Source of the DNA: Lepus europaeus
Lineage: Eukaryota > Chordata > Mammalia > Lagomorpha > Leporidae
Length of the DNA stretch: 64,000 bases
Direction: 5' to 3'
NCBI RefSeq assembly: GCF_033115175.1
Contig: NC_084832.1
Span: 12,203,342-12,267,341 of the forward strand
Part shown: positions 29,056-39,775 of the stretch, piece by piece
How positions within the stretch are numbered: the stretch's first letter is position 1
Layout of the letters: each line of letters begins with the position of its first letter
Position numbers and translations under genes: made by a program
The notes under the pieces: model-generated
What the model saw: the letters and a program-made list of their open reading frames with translations, nothing else
Databases searched by the model: none
Told to the model about the DNA's origin: nothing

Positions 29056-29385
29056 TTTTTTTTTTATTTTTGACAGGCAGAGTGGACAGTGAGAGAGAGA
29101 GACAGAGAGAAAGGTCTTCCTTTACCATTGGTTCACCCTCCAATGGCCGCTGCGGCCGGCACACCGCGCTAATCCAAAGCCAGGAGCCAGGTGCTTCTCC
29201 TGGTCTCCCATGTGGGTGCAGGGCCCAAGCACTTGGGCCATCCTCCACTGCACTCCCGGGCCACAGCAGAGAGCTGGCCTGGAAGAGGGGCAACCGGGAC
29301 AGAATCCGGCGCCCCGACCGGGATTAGAACCAGGTGTGCCGGCGCCTCAGGTGGAGGATTAGCCTGTTGAGCCACGGCGCTGGCT
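29056..29385 (-). mobile_element. Young CSINE, minus, full length
   Basis: T-run, GACAGGCAGAGTGGACAGTG, body, end TGAGCCACGGCGCTGGC. Confidence 0.94.
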
Positions 29386-29689
29386 TGATTCCTAATTTTA
29401 AATAAAAACTATAAAATGATATTTCTGAGACTGCTGCTTATAAATAAATGCTATATTTGTTGCTGTGACAGTGATGTGATTCTGTCAGAATATGTGTATT
29501 TTTTTAGAAATACATACTAAGTTTCAAGAGATGAAATGATGTGAGCTCTGAAATTTATCCAAAAAAAAAAAAAAAAAGAGGAAGGGAAGGAGAGGAAATC
29601 TCTGCTTCTCTTTCCTGCTGTAATTCTTACAAATAACCTGTGTCGTATTGTCCTGCCTTTTGAAGGTGTCTAAATGTCTATTTAAGGGT

Positions 29690-30765
29690 GAACTTCCAAA
29701 TTTTTTAAATTTTTAATTATTTAAAAAAATTTTAATGTGAACAAATTTCATGTATTTCATACATACAGATTTGGGAATATGGTGATACTTCTTACCCTAC
29801 CCTCCTCCTCCTTTTCTTATTATTTTAATTTTTTACAATTATCTTTCATTTTATTTTATACTCATAAGATTAACCCAGCATTAAGTAAAAAATTCAACAA
29901 ATAGTAAGAAGAAAAACAATACCTCCTCAACAGTAGAGACTAGGGCTGAAACAATCATTGGATCTCAAAATGTCAATTTTGCTCATATACATTACTTTTT
30001 TTGTGCTCTATCGGTTATCACAGATCAGGGAGAACATATTGTATTTGTCTTTTTGGGATTGGCTTATTTCACTAAGTGTAATCATTTCCAGATGCATCCA
30101 TTTTGATGCAAAAGACAGGATTTTATTCTTTTTTATGGCTGAATAATATTCCATAGTGCGTGTGTGTGTGTGTGCGTGTGTGTGCGCACGCCACATTTTC
30201 TTTATCCAGTTGATTCCATATCTTAGCTATTGTGAACTGAACTGCAATAAACATAGGGGTACAGATAACTCTTTCATATGCTGATTTCATTTCCTTTGGG
30301 TAAATTTCCAGGAGTGGGATGGCTGGATCATATGGTAGACTTATTTTCATATTTTTGAGGTATTTCCATACTGTCTTGCACAATGGCTGTACTAGTTTAC
30401 ATTCCCACCAACTGTGGATTAGGGTGCCTTTTCCCCCATATCCTTGCCAGCATTTGTTTGTTGATGTCTGTATGAAAGCCATTCTAACTGGGGTGAGGTG
30501 AAACCTCATTGTGGTTTTGATTTGCATTTCCCTGATGGCTAGTGATCCTGAGCATTTTTTCATACATCTATTGGCAATTTGAATTTCCTCTGTTGAAAAA
30601 TGCCTGTTCAAGTCCTTTGCCCATTTCTTATCTGGATTGTGTGTTTTGTTAATGAGTTTCTTGAGCTCTTTATAGATTCTGGATATTAATCTTTTATCAG
30701 TTGTGTAGTTTGCAAATATTGAACTTTGTTTTAATGTGTGTTTTATGTACCTCCCCATCTTTTTC
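29690..30765 (-). mobile_element. L1 relic, minus: ORF2 C-terminal part and 3' UTR
   Basis: Read on the minus strand, 30,123-30,758 gives LINE-1 ORF2 C-terminal sequence: [60 protein letters not shown], then [10 protein letters not shown] in another frame. The frame change lies at a (TG)n tract (30,158-30,188) and breaks the ORF. The 3' UTR follows at 29,690-30,000. The reverse transcriptase and endonuclease domains are absent, so this is a 5'-truncated dead copy. Confidence 0.9.
30158..30188. repeat. (TG)n microsatellite inside the L1 relic
   Basis: GTGTGTGTGTGTGCGTGTGTG run within L1 ORF2 sequence. Confidence 0.9.
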
Positions 30766-32160
30766 TTTCCCTGGGATCATAATTGCATTTTTGAAAGCTG
30801 AGATTCTTCCTATCCTCTTTAGTTGCTTTGACAACTTCTGGAAAACTGCCTTCCTTCTTAAAGCTTTGGATCCAGGACTAACTGTGCCTACACTGCTATT
30901 TCTGTCTTGGCTTTTATCAGCTGGCTGTAAAGCCACTTTCTCCCACAATTACTGTTATCTTACTGTACAAATCAGCTTCCAGTTGTAGGTTAGAAATGGG
31001 TTGTTCCAGTTATTGATTGCTCCAAAACATAGTGGCTTTTATTTTAATAACAAGAATGTATTTTATTCATTGTGATGAATAATTCTGTGTGTCAACTTGA
31101 CTGAGCCATGAGGTGCCCAGATAGTTGGCCAAACATCATTATCCTGACTGCGACACGCATGCTTCTGCAAGTTGAATGGTTCCCGAAGAGCTCCTCCCTT
31201 GCTCCTTGCAGTGCGAACTGTATTAGCACAAAGGCTGGGGCCTGAAGTCATCTGAAGTCTTGGTCACTCACCCACATCTGGCAGTGATGTTGGCTATGGC
31301 CTCATTGGGGTCGGACTTAGAATATCAGCACCAGGCCTCTGCATCAGATGCTTGGGCTTCCTCATGCATGGTCTCAGAGCATGGAGGCTGGGTTCTCAGG
31401 GAGTCAAGCACAAGCCACAGCATCTTTCCTGACCCAGCTTCAGCAGCCACAGAGTAAGTATCTCCTGCCTTGGTCGCAGGTCCATTCTGATTCAAAGGAA
31501 GGGAGCATCACGTTGTGGAAAGAGCAGGTGAAACAGGAAACCTCACTAGGGCCATCTGGGAAATAGAATTCCCCATGTATGTCATTGACGGCATTTACTG
31601 TCCACTTCTAGACTAGCCTGGGGGGATGGAAATGCCCAATTGGGCAAGTCAGAACCTTGTCCTATGCTCTACTCTGAAGGACGACCAGCAAGCATGCACG
31701 CCTCTCAAGCATCACTCATTTCCCCCAACCTGACCAAGGAGGCAGCACTAACCTGCAGTAACAGTATAGCTCTCTATTTGGTTTTTTATCCTTTGCTGCA
31801 TAGCCCCCATCTTTAGGGTCCTAAATTTTCACATGTTTTTTACTTTCTTCCTCCCTTAAAGTTCTCTCACCCCCACTCCCTCCATTACTTTGAAAGCCAA
31901 AGCCCATCTTGACGCACACCTACCACAGTTTGGATTGATGCCACCAGAGGCAGCCCTGGGGTGATGCTACCAGCCAGGAGACACCAGGTGCCACCAAACA
32001 CCGGAGAAGCAGGTAGATTCTCCCATAGAGATTTCCAGGGGAGTGCATCCCCTGCCGACACCTTGGTTTCTGACTGATGCGGAACAATCCATTTCTGAGG
32101 GTTAAGCCCCCTGGTTTGTGGTAACATGTTGTAGCAATCCAAGAAAATTAACACAGCAAG
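30766..32160. other. Intergenic, with ancient repeat remnants
   Basis: CTCCAAAACATAGTGGCTTTT (31,020), GTGTGTCAACTTGACTGAGCC (31,088) and TTGTAGCAATCCAAGAAAATT (32,130) resemble old mammalian interspersed repeats whose family I cannot name with confidence. No gene recognised. Confidence 0.4.
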
Positions 32161-32164
32161 AAAC

Positions 32165-32315
32165 TTACCCTTTCAGCTCTCACCTTGCTCATCTGTAAAA
32201 TGGGAACAGAGCTACCTTTCCCACAGAACTATTGGAAAGTTTACCTGCGAAAAGATATAGAAAGCCCTGGGCCAGTACTTGGCAAATAATAGCATTCCAT
32301 GAGTAACTGAGAGAG
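32165..32315 (+). mobile_element. MIR 3' half, plus
   Basis: CTCATCTGTAAAATGGGAAC, GGCCAGTACTTGGCAAATAA: MIR core and 3' end. Confidence 0.7.
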
Positions 32316-32327
32316 AGAAAATCCTCG

Positions 32328-32665
32328 GGGCCGCTGCTGTGGTGTAGCAGGTAAAGCTGCCACCTACAGTGCCAGCATCCCATATGGGCACCGGTTCAAG
32401 GCCCAGCTGCTCCACTTCTGATCCAGCTCTCTGCTATGGCCTGGGAAAGCAGTAGGAAATGGCCCAAGTCCTTGGGTCCCTCCACCCGTGTGGGAGACCC
32501 AGAAGAAGCTCCTGGCTCCTGGCTTCTTACCAGCACAGCTCCGGCCACTGCGGCCATCTGGGGAGTGAACCAGCGGATGGAAGACCTCTCTCTGCTCTGG
32601 CTCTAGCTCTTTCTGTAACTCTCTCTTTCAAATAAATAAAATAAAGCATTAATAAAAGAAAAAAC
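32328..32665 (+). mobile_element. CSINE, plus
   Basis: GGGGCCGCTGCTGTGGTGTA start, body, CAAATAAATAAAATAAAGC tail; imperfect flanks near AAAATCCTCG and AAAACCCTCA. Confidence 0.92.
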
Positions 32666-33420
32666 CCTCAGTTTGCTTAATTTATCCTGTAATGAAATGA
32701 CTCAGAAATCTGATCACTTATTTTCTAAGCCTGATTAGTTCAAGTACTTTTGTTCTATTATATTGTTTATCAAAACTGCCTTAAGTGTCCTATGTCCTGA
32801 TGATTTTATTTCTAAATGTGTGGCATTTCTCAAGGACAAGCATGGCTTTCTGCTTCCCACTTGTGATAAGTGTTTGAGAAAATGCTTTTCCCTCTAGATT
32901 TAAATTGCACTTTAATCCATCTTTTAAAACCAATTTTGTCTCAGCAGTTGAATTTCAATAGCATTAGTTTTGATAGCCAGACTTGAGATTTGTCTTGAAT
33001 AATAGCAGAACTGGTAATTTCCAGAACTTTCTGACAAAGCTTTAACAGTGCTGGCTCAAAACTGCCGACCTCATTGAGCAAGGTGAGATGGTATCGTATG
33101 TATGACATGTTGTAGTCAGGATAATGGGACCATGGGTATGACATCTATCCTAGCATCAGCCTTACTGGCAAAAAAAATTTTTTTTTGTTTTTCTAAAACT
33201 CCAACAATTGAATTAAATACAAATAATTCTAAGCCTGCCATTGGCTACCTGGCACCAGAAGAAGTTGCTAAATTACTCCGTGCCTCAGTTCTCCTAACAC
33301 AAATAATGATGGTTGTTGCTGCTTTTGTTAATTTCTCCCCTAGGAAATGAGAAGGTTGGACTAAACCAGGAGTTCTCAAACATACTTAGATGCTTTGTCT
33401 TCCTAGAAAAATGAACCTGG
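32666..33420. other. Intergenic, mostly unique
   Basis: AT-rich; a possible MIR remnant at about 33,240-33,350 (CTCCGTGCCTCAGTTCTCCT). No gene recognised. Confidence 0.4.
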
Positions 33421-33718
33421 GGAGGGTATGTGGCCCACTGGTTAAAGACGCCCACATCCCGTATCAGAATGCCGAGGCTGGATACTCCGCTCCAGCTCCT
33501 GATTCCAGCTGCCTGCCGTCGCAGACCATGACACGGAGCATTTAGGGCTCAGCTGGAGTAGTGAAAGCCCTGGATTGCGTTCCTGTCTCCTGGCTGCTGC
33601 TCTGGCCCAGTCCCAGCCAATGTGGGCATTTGGGGAGTGAGCCAGCAGAAGGGAGTTCTGTCTGCAGCGCTGTCCGTTCTCCTTTCTCTCTCTCCCCCTC
33701 AAAAAAATGTTTCAGACA
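33421..33718 (+). mobile_element. Diverged CSINE, plus
   Basis: GGGAGGGTATGTGGCCCACT start, GCATTTGGGGAGTGAGCCAG, CCCCCTCAAAAAAATGTTTC tail. Confidence 0.75.
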
Positions 33719-33727
33719 ATCAAAGCA

Positions 33728-34065
33728 GGGTTGGGCATTTGGAATGGCATTTAAGACTGCACTTGGGAAGCCTGTGTCCATACCAGAGTGCCTAGGCTTG
33801 AGTCCCAGCTCCACTCCTGACTCCAGTTTCCTGCTAACACACTCTCTGGGGGTTAGTAGGTGATGACCCTAGTAGTTTGGTTCCTGCCCTACACGGGAGA
33901 CCTGGATTGAGTCCCTGACTCCCAGCTGTGGCCTGGCCAACCCCCAGCTGTTGTGGGTATTTGGGGAGTGAGCCAATGGACAGGACTGCTTTCGCTCGCT
34001 TGCTCGCTCTTGCTCTCCTGCTTTCCAGATAAATTAGATGAATAATAAATTAAAAAAATAAAAGT
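33728..34065 (+). mobile_element. Diverged CSINE, plus
   Basis: GGGTTGGGCATTTGGAATGG start, GAGTCCCAGCTCCACTCCTG, TTTGGGGAGTGAGCCAATGG, AATAATAAATTAAAAAAAT tail. Confidence 0.75.
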
Positions 34066-34889
34066 AGCTAAACTCATACATGGAGGTCCTCTGGAAAAAG
34101 TTGTAAAAGCAAGCTGCTTTGCACACTCCTATAAATCCTCATGAAAAGCTATTGTAAAATGTAAGAGTGTTTTAAATTCCCACAACCTGTGGAAAGAAAA
34201 TACTTTGCAGGTATCCAGTGCCACTGTGGCCTGAGAAGATAAAAGTGTCTGAGCCTGACAAAGCCCTGTGTGCCCCAGGCTGTAGTCACAAAGACTAAGG
34301 CAGCTGCAAAGGGGACAGGAAACAGCATCTGTGCCCAGGACGCACCACCACCACCGTGGAAAGAGTCAAATAACCCCCTTTGGGTGCTGGCCACTTTCTC
34401 ACTCCCCTCGAAGACTTGTTCTGGAAAAGCACTGACCATCAAAAGCATTGCTGATTAAAACCATAAGAATGAAGCAGCCTACACGGGGGTCCAAGTTGCT
34501 TTGACACAAACAAGCAGCCTTGGTTTGCAGCCAGTGGATTCTGGATGCACCGTCGACATCCATATAATACTGCACCTCCAAGGACACAGGACCCTGGGTC
34601 CACTGTGCAGTCCAGACCTGATATGGACACTTGGTGCCCAGCTGTGCTTGCCCTGAGCCCATCAGGGCACTGTTTTCTTTATATTTCACCTGCACCCTAG
34701 CCCTCCCCGAACTGTTCTCTGGTGATGCAGCACCAGCTTCCTCTGCTTTCGGTCTCCCTTCACCGCAATGAACCAGTACACCTGTCCCTGGAGGTCTCTC
34801 ACTGGGCAAGGCAGGCCGTGTACCAATCAAAAGATCTTGGTCAAGCCACCTGACCTCTTTCTCCCACCTGTAAAATGATCTTTACCATA
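34066..34889. other. Intergenic, with an unidentified minus-strand frame
   Basis: Holds a 143-codon minus-strand frame at 34,399-34,830 without recognisable domain, start context or splice structure. A short MIR-like piece (CACCTGTAAAATGATC) lies near 34,865. Confidence 0.35.
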
Positions 34890-35519
34890 CAGTAGTCCCT
34901 CTTTGCCCTAGATTTCACTTTCAGTCATTTAAGTTTTCCACAGTCCACTACAGTCCAAAAATACTCATATTTGTGTTGACTCTTTCTAAAGACCACATTC
35001 ACTTAAATGTTACATAGTATTTTCATTGTTCTATTTTATTAGTTGTTATTGTTAATCTCTTGCAATGCCTAATTTATTTTTAATTTTGTAAAAAAGATGT
35101 GTTTATTCATTTGAAAGGCAGAGTTAGAGAGACGGGGTGGGAGGAGAGAAGAGAGAGATTCCATTTGCTAGTTCACTCCCTCAATGGCTGCAGTAACCAA
35201 GGCTCTATCAGGCCGAAGCCAGGAGCCTTGAACTCCATCTGAGTCTCCCATGTGGCAGGGGCCAAAGTAGTTGGTCATCTTCTTCTGCTTTCCCAGGCAC
35301 ATTCGCAGGAAGCTGGATCGGAAGCTGGGACTCAACCCGGCGTCCATAGGGGAGGTCAGCAATGCTGAGTCACAACGCCAGCCCCCTTAATGTATAAATT
35401 TAACTTTATCAGAGGTATGTGTGTGTAGGAAACAACACCGTATATACAGGGCCCATGGTTTCTGGCACCCACAGGGGGTCTTGGAACACATCCCCCATGG
35501 ATATGAGGAGGAACAGATA
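34890..35519. mobile_element. Tigger-like DNA transposon relic, split by a CSINE
   Basis: Left end CAGTAGTCCCTCTTTGCCCT. Internal TTCTATTTTATTAGTTGTTA and ATCTCTTGCAATGCCTAATT. After the SINE: AACTTTATCAGAGGTATGTG and GGGTCTTGGAACACATCCCC, with an inverted end near 35,517. This order matches what I recall of Tigger (pogo/Tc-mariner) elements. Internally deleted, with no transposase frame. Confidence 0.65.
35086..35387 (-). mobile_element. CSINE, minus, inside the Tigger relic
   Basis: AAGATGTGTTTATTCATTTG start, body, end GAGTCACAACGCCAGCCCCC. Confidence 0.9.
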
Positions 35520-35532
35520 AAGATCACTGATC

Positions 35533-36222
35533 ATGCTTATGAGAGCTCACCACAGACAGAACTACACATTTAGGATTATTTATTGGAAGTGGTCCTTACA
35601 GCAAGAAGTTTCAACTATAAGAGAAGTAAGTCTTCTCAACATGCGCTCTCCAGCCTTCCTGTTTCAACCGTCGTGTCAACGAGCACGAGCTGGTGGTTCA
35701 GCTGGATCGAGCTCAGATCCTGGCAGCGCTGTGGATTGGCAGCTTCCTCTGGTTGAGTTGCCCTGCTCCTCAGAGTCACTTCTTGTGCTGAACGGGGGTG
35801 GAGTGGCTGGGTCACGCTGTTGTGCGAGAGTGGGACTGAGACACGGGTCATTCTGTGCAGGGCACCTGGCCACTCGGTGCCGTCGAGCCTCGTTTCAGCT
35901 TGTGATGTCTACATTTCTAGGGGCTAGGTTGGCAGCATTTCCTTTAACGAGTTGCTGTTTGGATGTCAGGGCCCAGTGCCCGATTCCATTTTTCAGGAAA
36001 AACCAACAGTGGTGTGATGGGGCCCAAGGGAAGTTATGGATGGCCATGGCTTTGGTGATGTGGGGGATGGCCTATCTGGCTGGTAAAAAACTGAAAATTC
36101 TTCCAGTTGTTCCCCTGTTTGTGATTAGAGATTTATGCACCAAAACTAATGAGATAATGTCATATTGTGCTTCACTTCAGTCCTTCCTTGTTATTCCTGA
36201 ACTTAGAGAAGATGGCCAATAA
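35533..36222 (+). other. Unidentified 229-codon open frame, followed by AATAAA
   Basis: The frame runs ATG to TAA with no repeat inside it. The 3' end is MSYCASLQSFLVIPELREDG, then TAA overlapping AATAATAAACC (36,219-36,229). I recognise no domain. A hydrophobic patch (WMAMALVMWGMAYLAGKKLK) is present. It could be a decayed retrocopy or a chance frame; no A-tail or flanking duplication was seen. Confidence 0.2.
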
Positions 36223-36487
36223 TAAACCATCTTAACTGCAATTGCTTAGAAAATTCATGCACTTTTTAGAAAAGATGCTGCAAATCTTTTGTGCAGAAAA
36301 GGTCAATGCCTTATTTTTTTTAATTTGACAGCAGCCTCCATCATCTGTAAAACATTAATTCCTAAAATGCCAGGACTCAATTTAATGTGTGTGAATGGAA
36401 CCTCTCAGGTTGGTTTCCCCATTCATTAATTTCTTTGCTGGGCAAATTGTTCAGCTCTGAGACCTGTTGTACCAAGGAAAATAACTG

Positions 36488-36581
36488 GAAGAGGAGCAAC
36501 CGGGACTAGAACCCGGCGCCTATATGGGATGCCAGCACCACAGGTGGAGGATTAACCTAGTGCACCACTGCACCGGCCCCA
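36488..36581 (-). mobile_element. CSINE 5'-end fragment, minus
   Basis: GAGGAGCAACCGGGACTAGA to CTGCACCGGCCCC: only the 5' part remains. Confidence 0.85.
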
Positions 36582-37379
36582 GGCTTCATGCCTTTCTATA
36601 GGGGCTTGTAGCAGCAGGCTCTCTCTATGTCCTTCTGCCCTGTACAGAATAGTGGTTTCCCCCACTTTGCAAGAGCAGTGTTCAAGGTGCCATCTTGGAA
36701 TCAGACTGGGCCTTCACCAGACCCCAGACCCACCAGCACTGTAACCCAACACTTCCCAGCCTCCAGAATGCTGGGAAAGAACCTTCTCCTCCTGATGAAT
36801 TGCCCCGCCTCGGGGGTTCTGCTATTGCACAACACAGACCAAGACAATAGAATTTGGTATTTATAGACCAAAAATGGCCAAGCTGGATAATTCTGGTTAA
36901 AGGTGACTTCCTGGTTAAGTTCTTTGGAGCTGGTGAAGGAAATATTTGCTGAGACAAACATATGCAGAGCAACTTGCTGGCCACATGATACCGAGGCTGG
37001 AGGGGGCGGGAGTCGGGAGAGTGACAGCCTGGATGAGCAGAAACCCAGCCCCGTGGTGAGGTGAACCCTGGGCAGTGAATGACTCAGCTGAACAGTTTGG
37101 ATGCATCCTAACAGACCTGGTGAGGCCACCCAGCTTCTAGAAACCACCAGGGTGGTTGGCGTGCCAAGAGCTCCTACGTAACCCACCAGCCCTAAACCAA
37201 CACGCTAAGGACTTGTCTCAACAGCCCGATCCTTCCCCTTTCAAAACCCTGAGACTCTGGTCTCTGCTAGAGAGCGCCCCAAGCTCGCCTGGTCAGGGCT
37301 GTCTTCACAGCACGCGCCATGGACAGTACCACAAATCCTCACTAAGTTCCATCTGTGCACCTGCACAGTCCTCACCCCG
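36582..37379. other. Intergenic, nothing certain
   Basis: GGTTCTGCTATTGCACAACA and ACCAAGACAATAG near 36,816-36,850 may be the 3' end of an old repeat (family not assigned). No gene recognised. Confidence 0.4.
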
Positions 37380-38010
37380 CTCCTAGACGGCTGGTCCAGA
37401 ATCTGCACTTTCAAAAGATTGACTTACTTATTTGAAAGGCAGAGTGAGAGAGAGAAAGGGAGAGATGGAGAGACAGAGGGAGGAGGAGAGAGATACCTTC
37501 CATCCACTAGTTTGCTCCCCAAATGGTTGCGATAGCCAAAGCTGGACCAGACTGAAGCTGAGTGCCAGGAACTCCATCTGGGTCTCCTATGTGGTGACAA
37601 GGACCCAAGGGCTTGAGCTACCACTTGCTACCTTCCCAGGTGCATTAGCAGGAAGCTGGATCAGAAACAGGGGAGCCGGGACTCCATCCCAGGCACTCTG
37701 ATAGGGCATGCAGGCATCACAACGCGGCAGCTTAATCCGCTCTGCCACAATGCCCACTCCAGAACCTGCATTTAAAACACTCTCCTCGCTTGGCTCACAT
37801 GCACATTTACCTTTGAAAAGCATTGGACTAAATCCTCAATAAACCGCATCTCTCAAGGTGGAACCTGCACTGGAGTCATTTGTCAAAATGCCTGTCCCTG
37901 GGCCCCACCCCCAGAGCTACTGGCTAAGGAGGCCCGTGTGAGGGCCCAGATGGTGTTTCTACATTCCTAGGTGTTGCTGACAGTGTTTAGCTAGGAGCGC
38001 ATTTCAAAAC
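37380..38010 (+). mobile_element. MER5-like hAT relics, interrupted by a CSINE
   Basis: ACCTGCACTGGAGTCATTTG and CCTGGGCCCCACCCCCAGAG (37,863-37,917) match the MER5A pattern. Related end sequence occurs on both sides of the CSINE (AGAATCTGCACTTTC at 37,398 and AGAACCTGCATTT at 37,760). Confidence 0.55.
37414..37758 (-). mobile_element. CSINE, minus
   Basis: AAAGATTGACTTACTTATTTG start, body, end GCTCTGCCACAATGCCCACTCC. Confidence 0.85.
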
Positions 38011-38087
38011 TACTTCTGCTGCCCAGGTTTGGCACAGCAACCCTTATCGAGTGCCTAGCCAAAAATCCACCTCCACCCCTTGAGGTC

Positions 38088-38300
38088 CAGCTTCCTGCCT
38101 TAGGGGCAGCAGACAGCTGATGCCTCAAGTACCTGGGTTCCTGCCACCCAACGGAGCAGACAGGGATGGAGTTCCAGCCTCCTGGCTCAGCCTGACCCAG
38201 CTCTGGCTGCTGTGGTTATTTATCTAGGGGAGTGAATGAGTGTGGATGGATGCAAGATATTTGAATCTCTCTCTCATACATAAAATGAAAATACATAAAT
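38088..38300 (+). mobile_element. Diverged CSINE fragment, plus
   Basis: AGCTTCCTGCCTTAGGGGCA, CAAGTACCTGGGTTCCTGCC, ATCTAGGGGAGTGAATGAGT, then ACATAAAATGAAAATAC. Confidence 0.6.
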
Positions 38301-38999
38301 CAGTTAATACATTTTTTACAAATTATTGCTTAATCTCTCTGCAAGTTAATTTTTCACCCCACATGCCCCAGTCTGTGTTGGGCTTACTTTCCATCTATTT
38401 GTTTCACGTTCCTTGGCTGACACAAAAAAGAAAAAAAATTGCAATAATGATGAAGCACTTCTTTCGAATACTCAAGAATATTTATGTGTTAAAAATATAC
38501 ACTAGGCAGGACTTTCTATACTTTCAATTTAATCACTAACTGTCCAAGAGAAGAAAAAAACCTGAAAATTAATGGCTTATGAAGCCGATCCCTTAGATTT
38601 CCTTGGGAATTGTACACCAGCATTCTTGGAAATGTTTAGAAAAAGCTCTCGGCTAGTCCTCAGGCAGGAGGAATTGGGGGAGGAGGAGGCAGGAAGCGAC
38701 CAAGGGGTCCCTGCTGGTCTGATAACGAGATACCTGGTGCTTCTCCGCCCCATCTCTGTGTCATCCCTGTCACCTGGGCCCCCAAAGTGGCATCGCTTAA
38801 ACCCCACATGAAAAACACAAGTCCAGAAACCTGTCTCTGGTTCTCAGTCTTCCACCTGCGGAGGCTTACATTTAGCGCCGGGGCGGGGGGCAAGGGGACA
38901 GGTGCTAAATGAACTCTCCCATTAAATAAAACAACCAGACCTTTTTTTTTTTTTTTTTTTTTTTAAGGGGGAATCGGTAAATAAGGGGGCAGTTGACCG
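38301..38999. other. Intergenic, upstream of the CpG island
   Basis: AT-rich, then a T-run of about 24 bases at 38,941-38,964 directly before the island. No gene recognised. Confidence 0.5.
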
Positions 39000-39219
39000 C
39001 ACGGTCCGTTCCCTGTCTCCCGTGGAAGGCCTGGGAGGTGCGCGCACCGGTGTCAGGGGGCGGGGATGCTTCTCAGGTGTGCGTGGGCTCCGGCTCCGTG
39101 CGGCCCAGGTGTCGCCTGCACCGGTCACGGCTGAGCACGGGCGTCCAGGTGCGTTAGCGTGGACACGTGCGGCCCGGAGCGTCCCCGGGCGCCGCGGGGG
39201 CGGGCGGGTCCGCGTGCGG

Positions 39220-39233
39220 CCTGCAGGGGGCGC
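39220..39233 (+). promoter_or_regulatory. CTCF-like motif in CpG island, plus
   Basis: CCTGCAGGGGGCGC closely fits the CTCF core (CCnnCAGGGGGCGC). By eye only. Confidence 0.5.
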
Positions 39234-39269
39234 CGCCCGGGGCGGCCTGGGGGCCGCGGCGCGGGCCGG

Positions 39270-39331
39270 GCCGGGCGTTTCCGCTCGGCGGCCCCAGCGG
39301 GCTCTGCCCGACGGCGCCGGCTCGGCAGCAG
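39270..39331 (+). other. Putative non-coding first exon end (splice donor 39,331/39,332)
   Basis: GGCAGCAG|GTGAGGCGCC is a near-ideal 5' splice site on the plus strand inside the CpG island. The left limit (start site) is not determinable; 39,270 is arbitrary. Proposed as the GGACT 5'-UTR exon; the GGACT coding sequence is not in the window. Confidence 0.4.
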
Positions 39332-39640
39332 GTGAGGCGCCGGCGCGCGGGGCACTCGGGGCGCGCGGGCCGAGCTCGGGAGGGCCGGGGCGGCCGGCGG
39401 GGGCGTGCGGCGCCGGAGCGCGTCCCCGGAGCCCGCGGGGGCCGGGGCGGGCGGGCGAGGGTCGCGGTCCCCACACGTTCCTGAGGCGCCGGAAACCCCG
39501 CCGGAGGGCCCAGCCGCTGGTGCTCGGGCGTCTGTGTGTGGGGACACTTCCCTGGGCGGGAAACGCCACGCGCCCCCTCGGCTCGCGCTGCTGCTGCTGT
39601 TGGCTGGTGGGGCAGAGAGCAGGAAAAGGCGCCAGGTTTG

Positions 39641-39737
39641 TAGCCTTAAAGAAAGAAAGAAAAAGCAGGCTGTTCTGCTAAATGTCCCAGGAATTAAAAA
39701 AAAAAAGTCAGTCTGCTGGCTTGACCCATGTAAAATG

Positions 39738-39775
<38 letters not shown>

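Larger units (their letters stand above)
39000..39640 (+). promoter_or_regulatory. CpG island, probable GGACT promoter
   Basis: Dense CG dinucleotides and very high GC content over about 600 bp, unlike either flank. GC boxes such as GGGGGCGGGCGGG at 39,196-39,208. Long frames on both strands here are composition artefacts. About 12 kb downstream of the TMTC4 polyadenylation signal. In human, GGACT starts roughly 14 kb beyond TMTC4 in the same orientation (from memory). Gene identity is inferred from position only. Confidence 0.7.

Noticed and set aside
30123-30758. 211-codon minus-strand protein as a host gene
   Set aside because: It is the LINE-1 ORF2 C-terminal region with a frame break; part of a dead retroelement.
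39022-39681. Frames of 100-219 codons on both strands in the CpG island
   Set aside because: Arg/Ala/Pro/Gly composition reflects GC content; both strands are open, and one extends into the neighbouring T-run.
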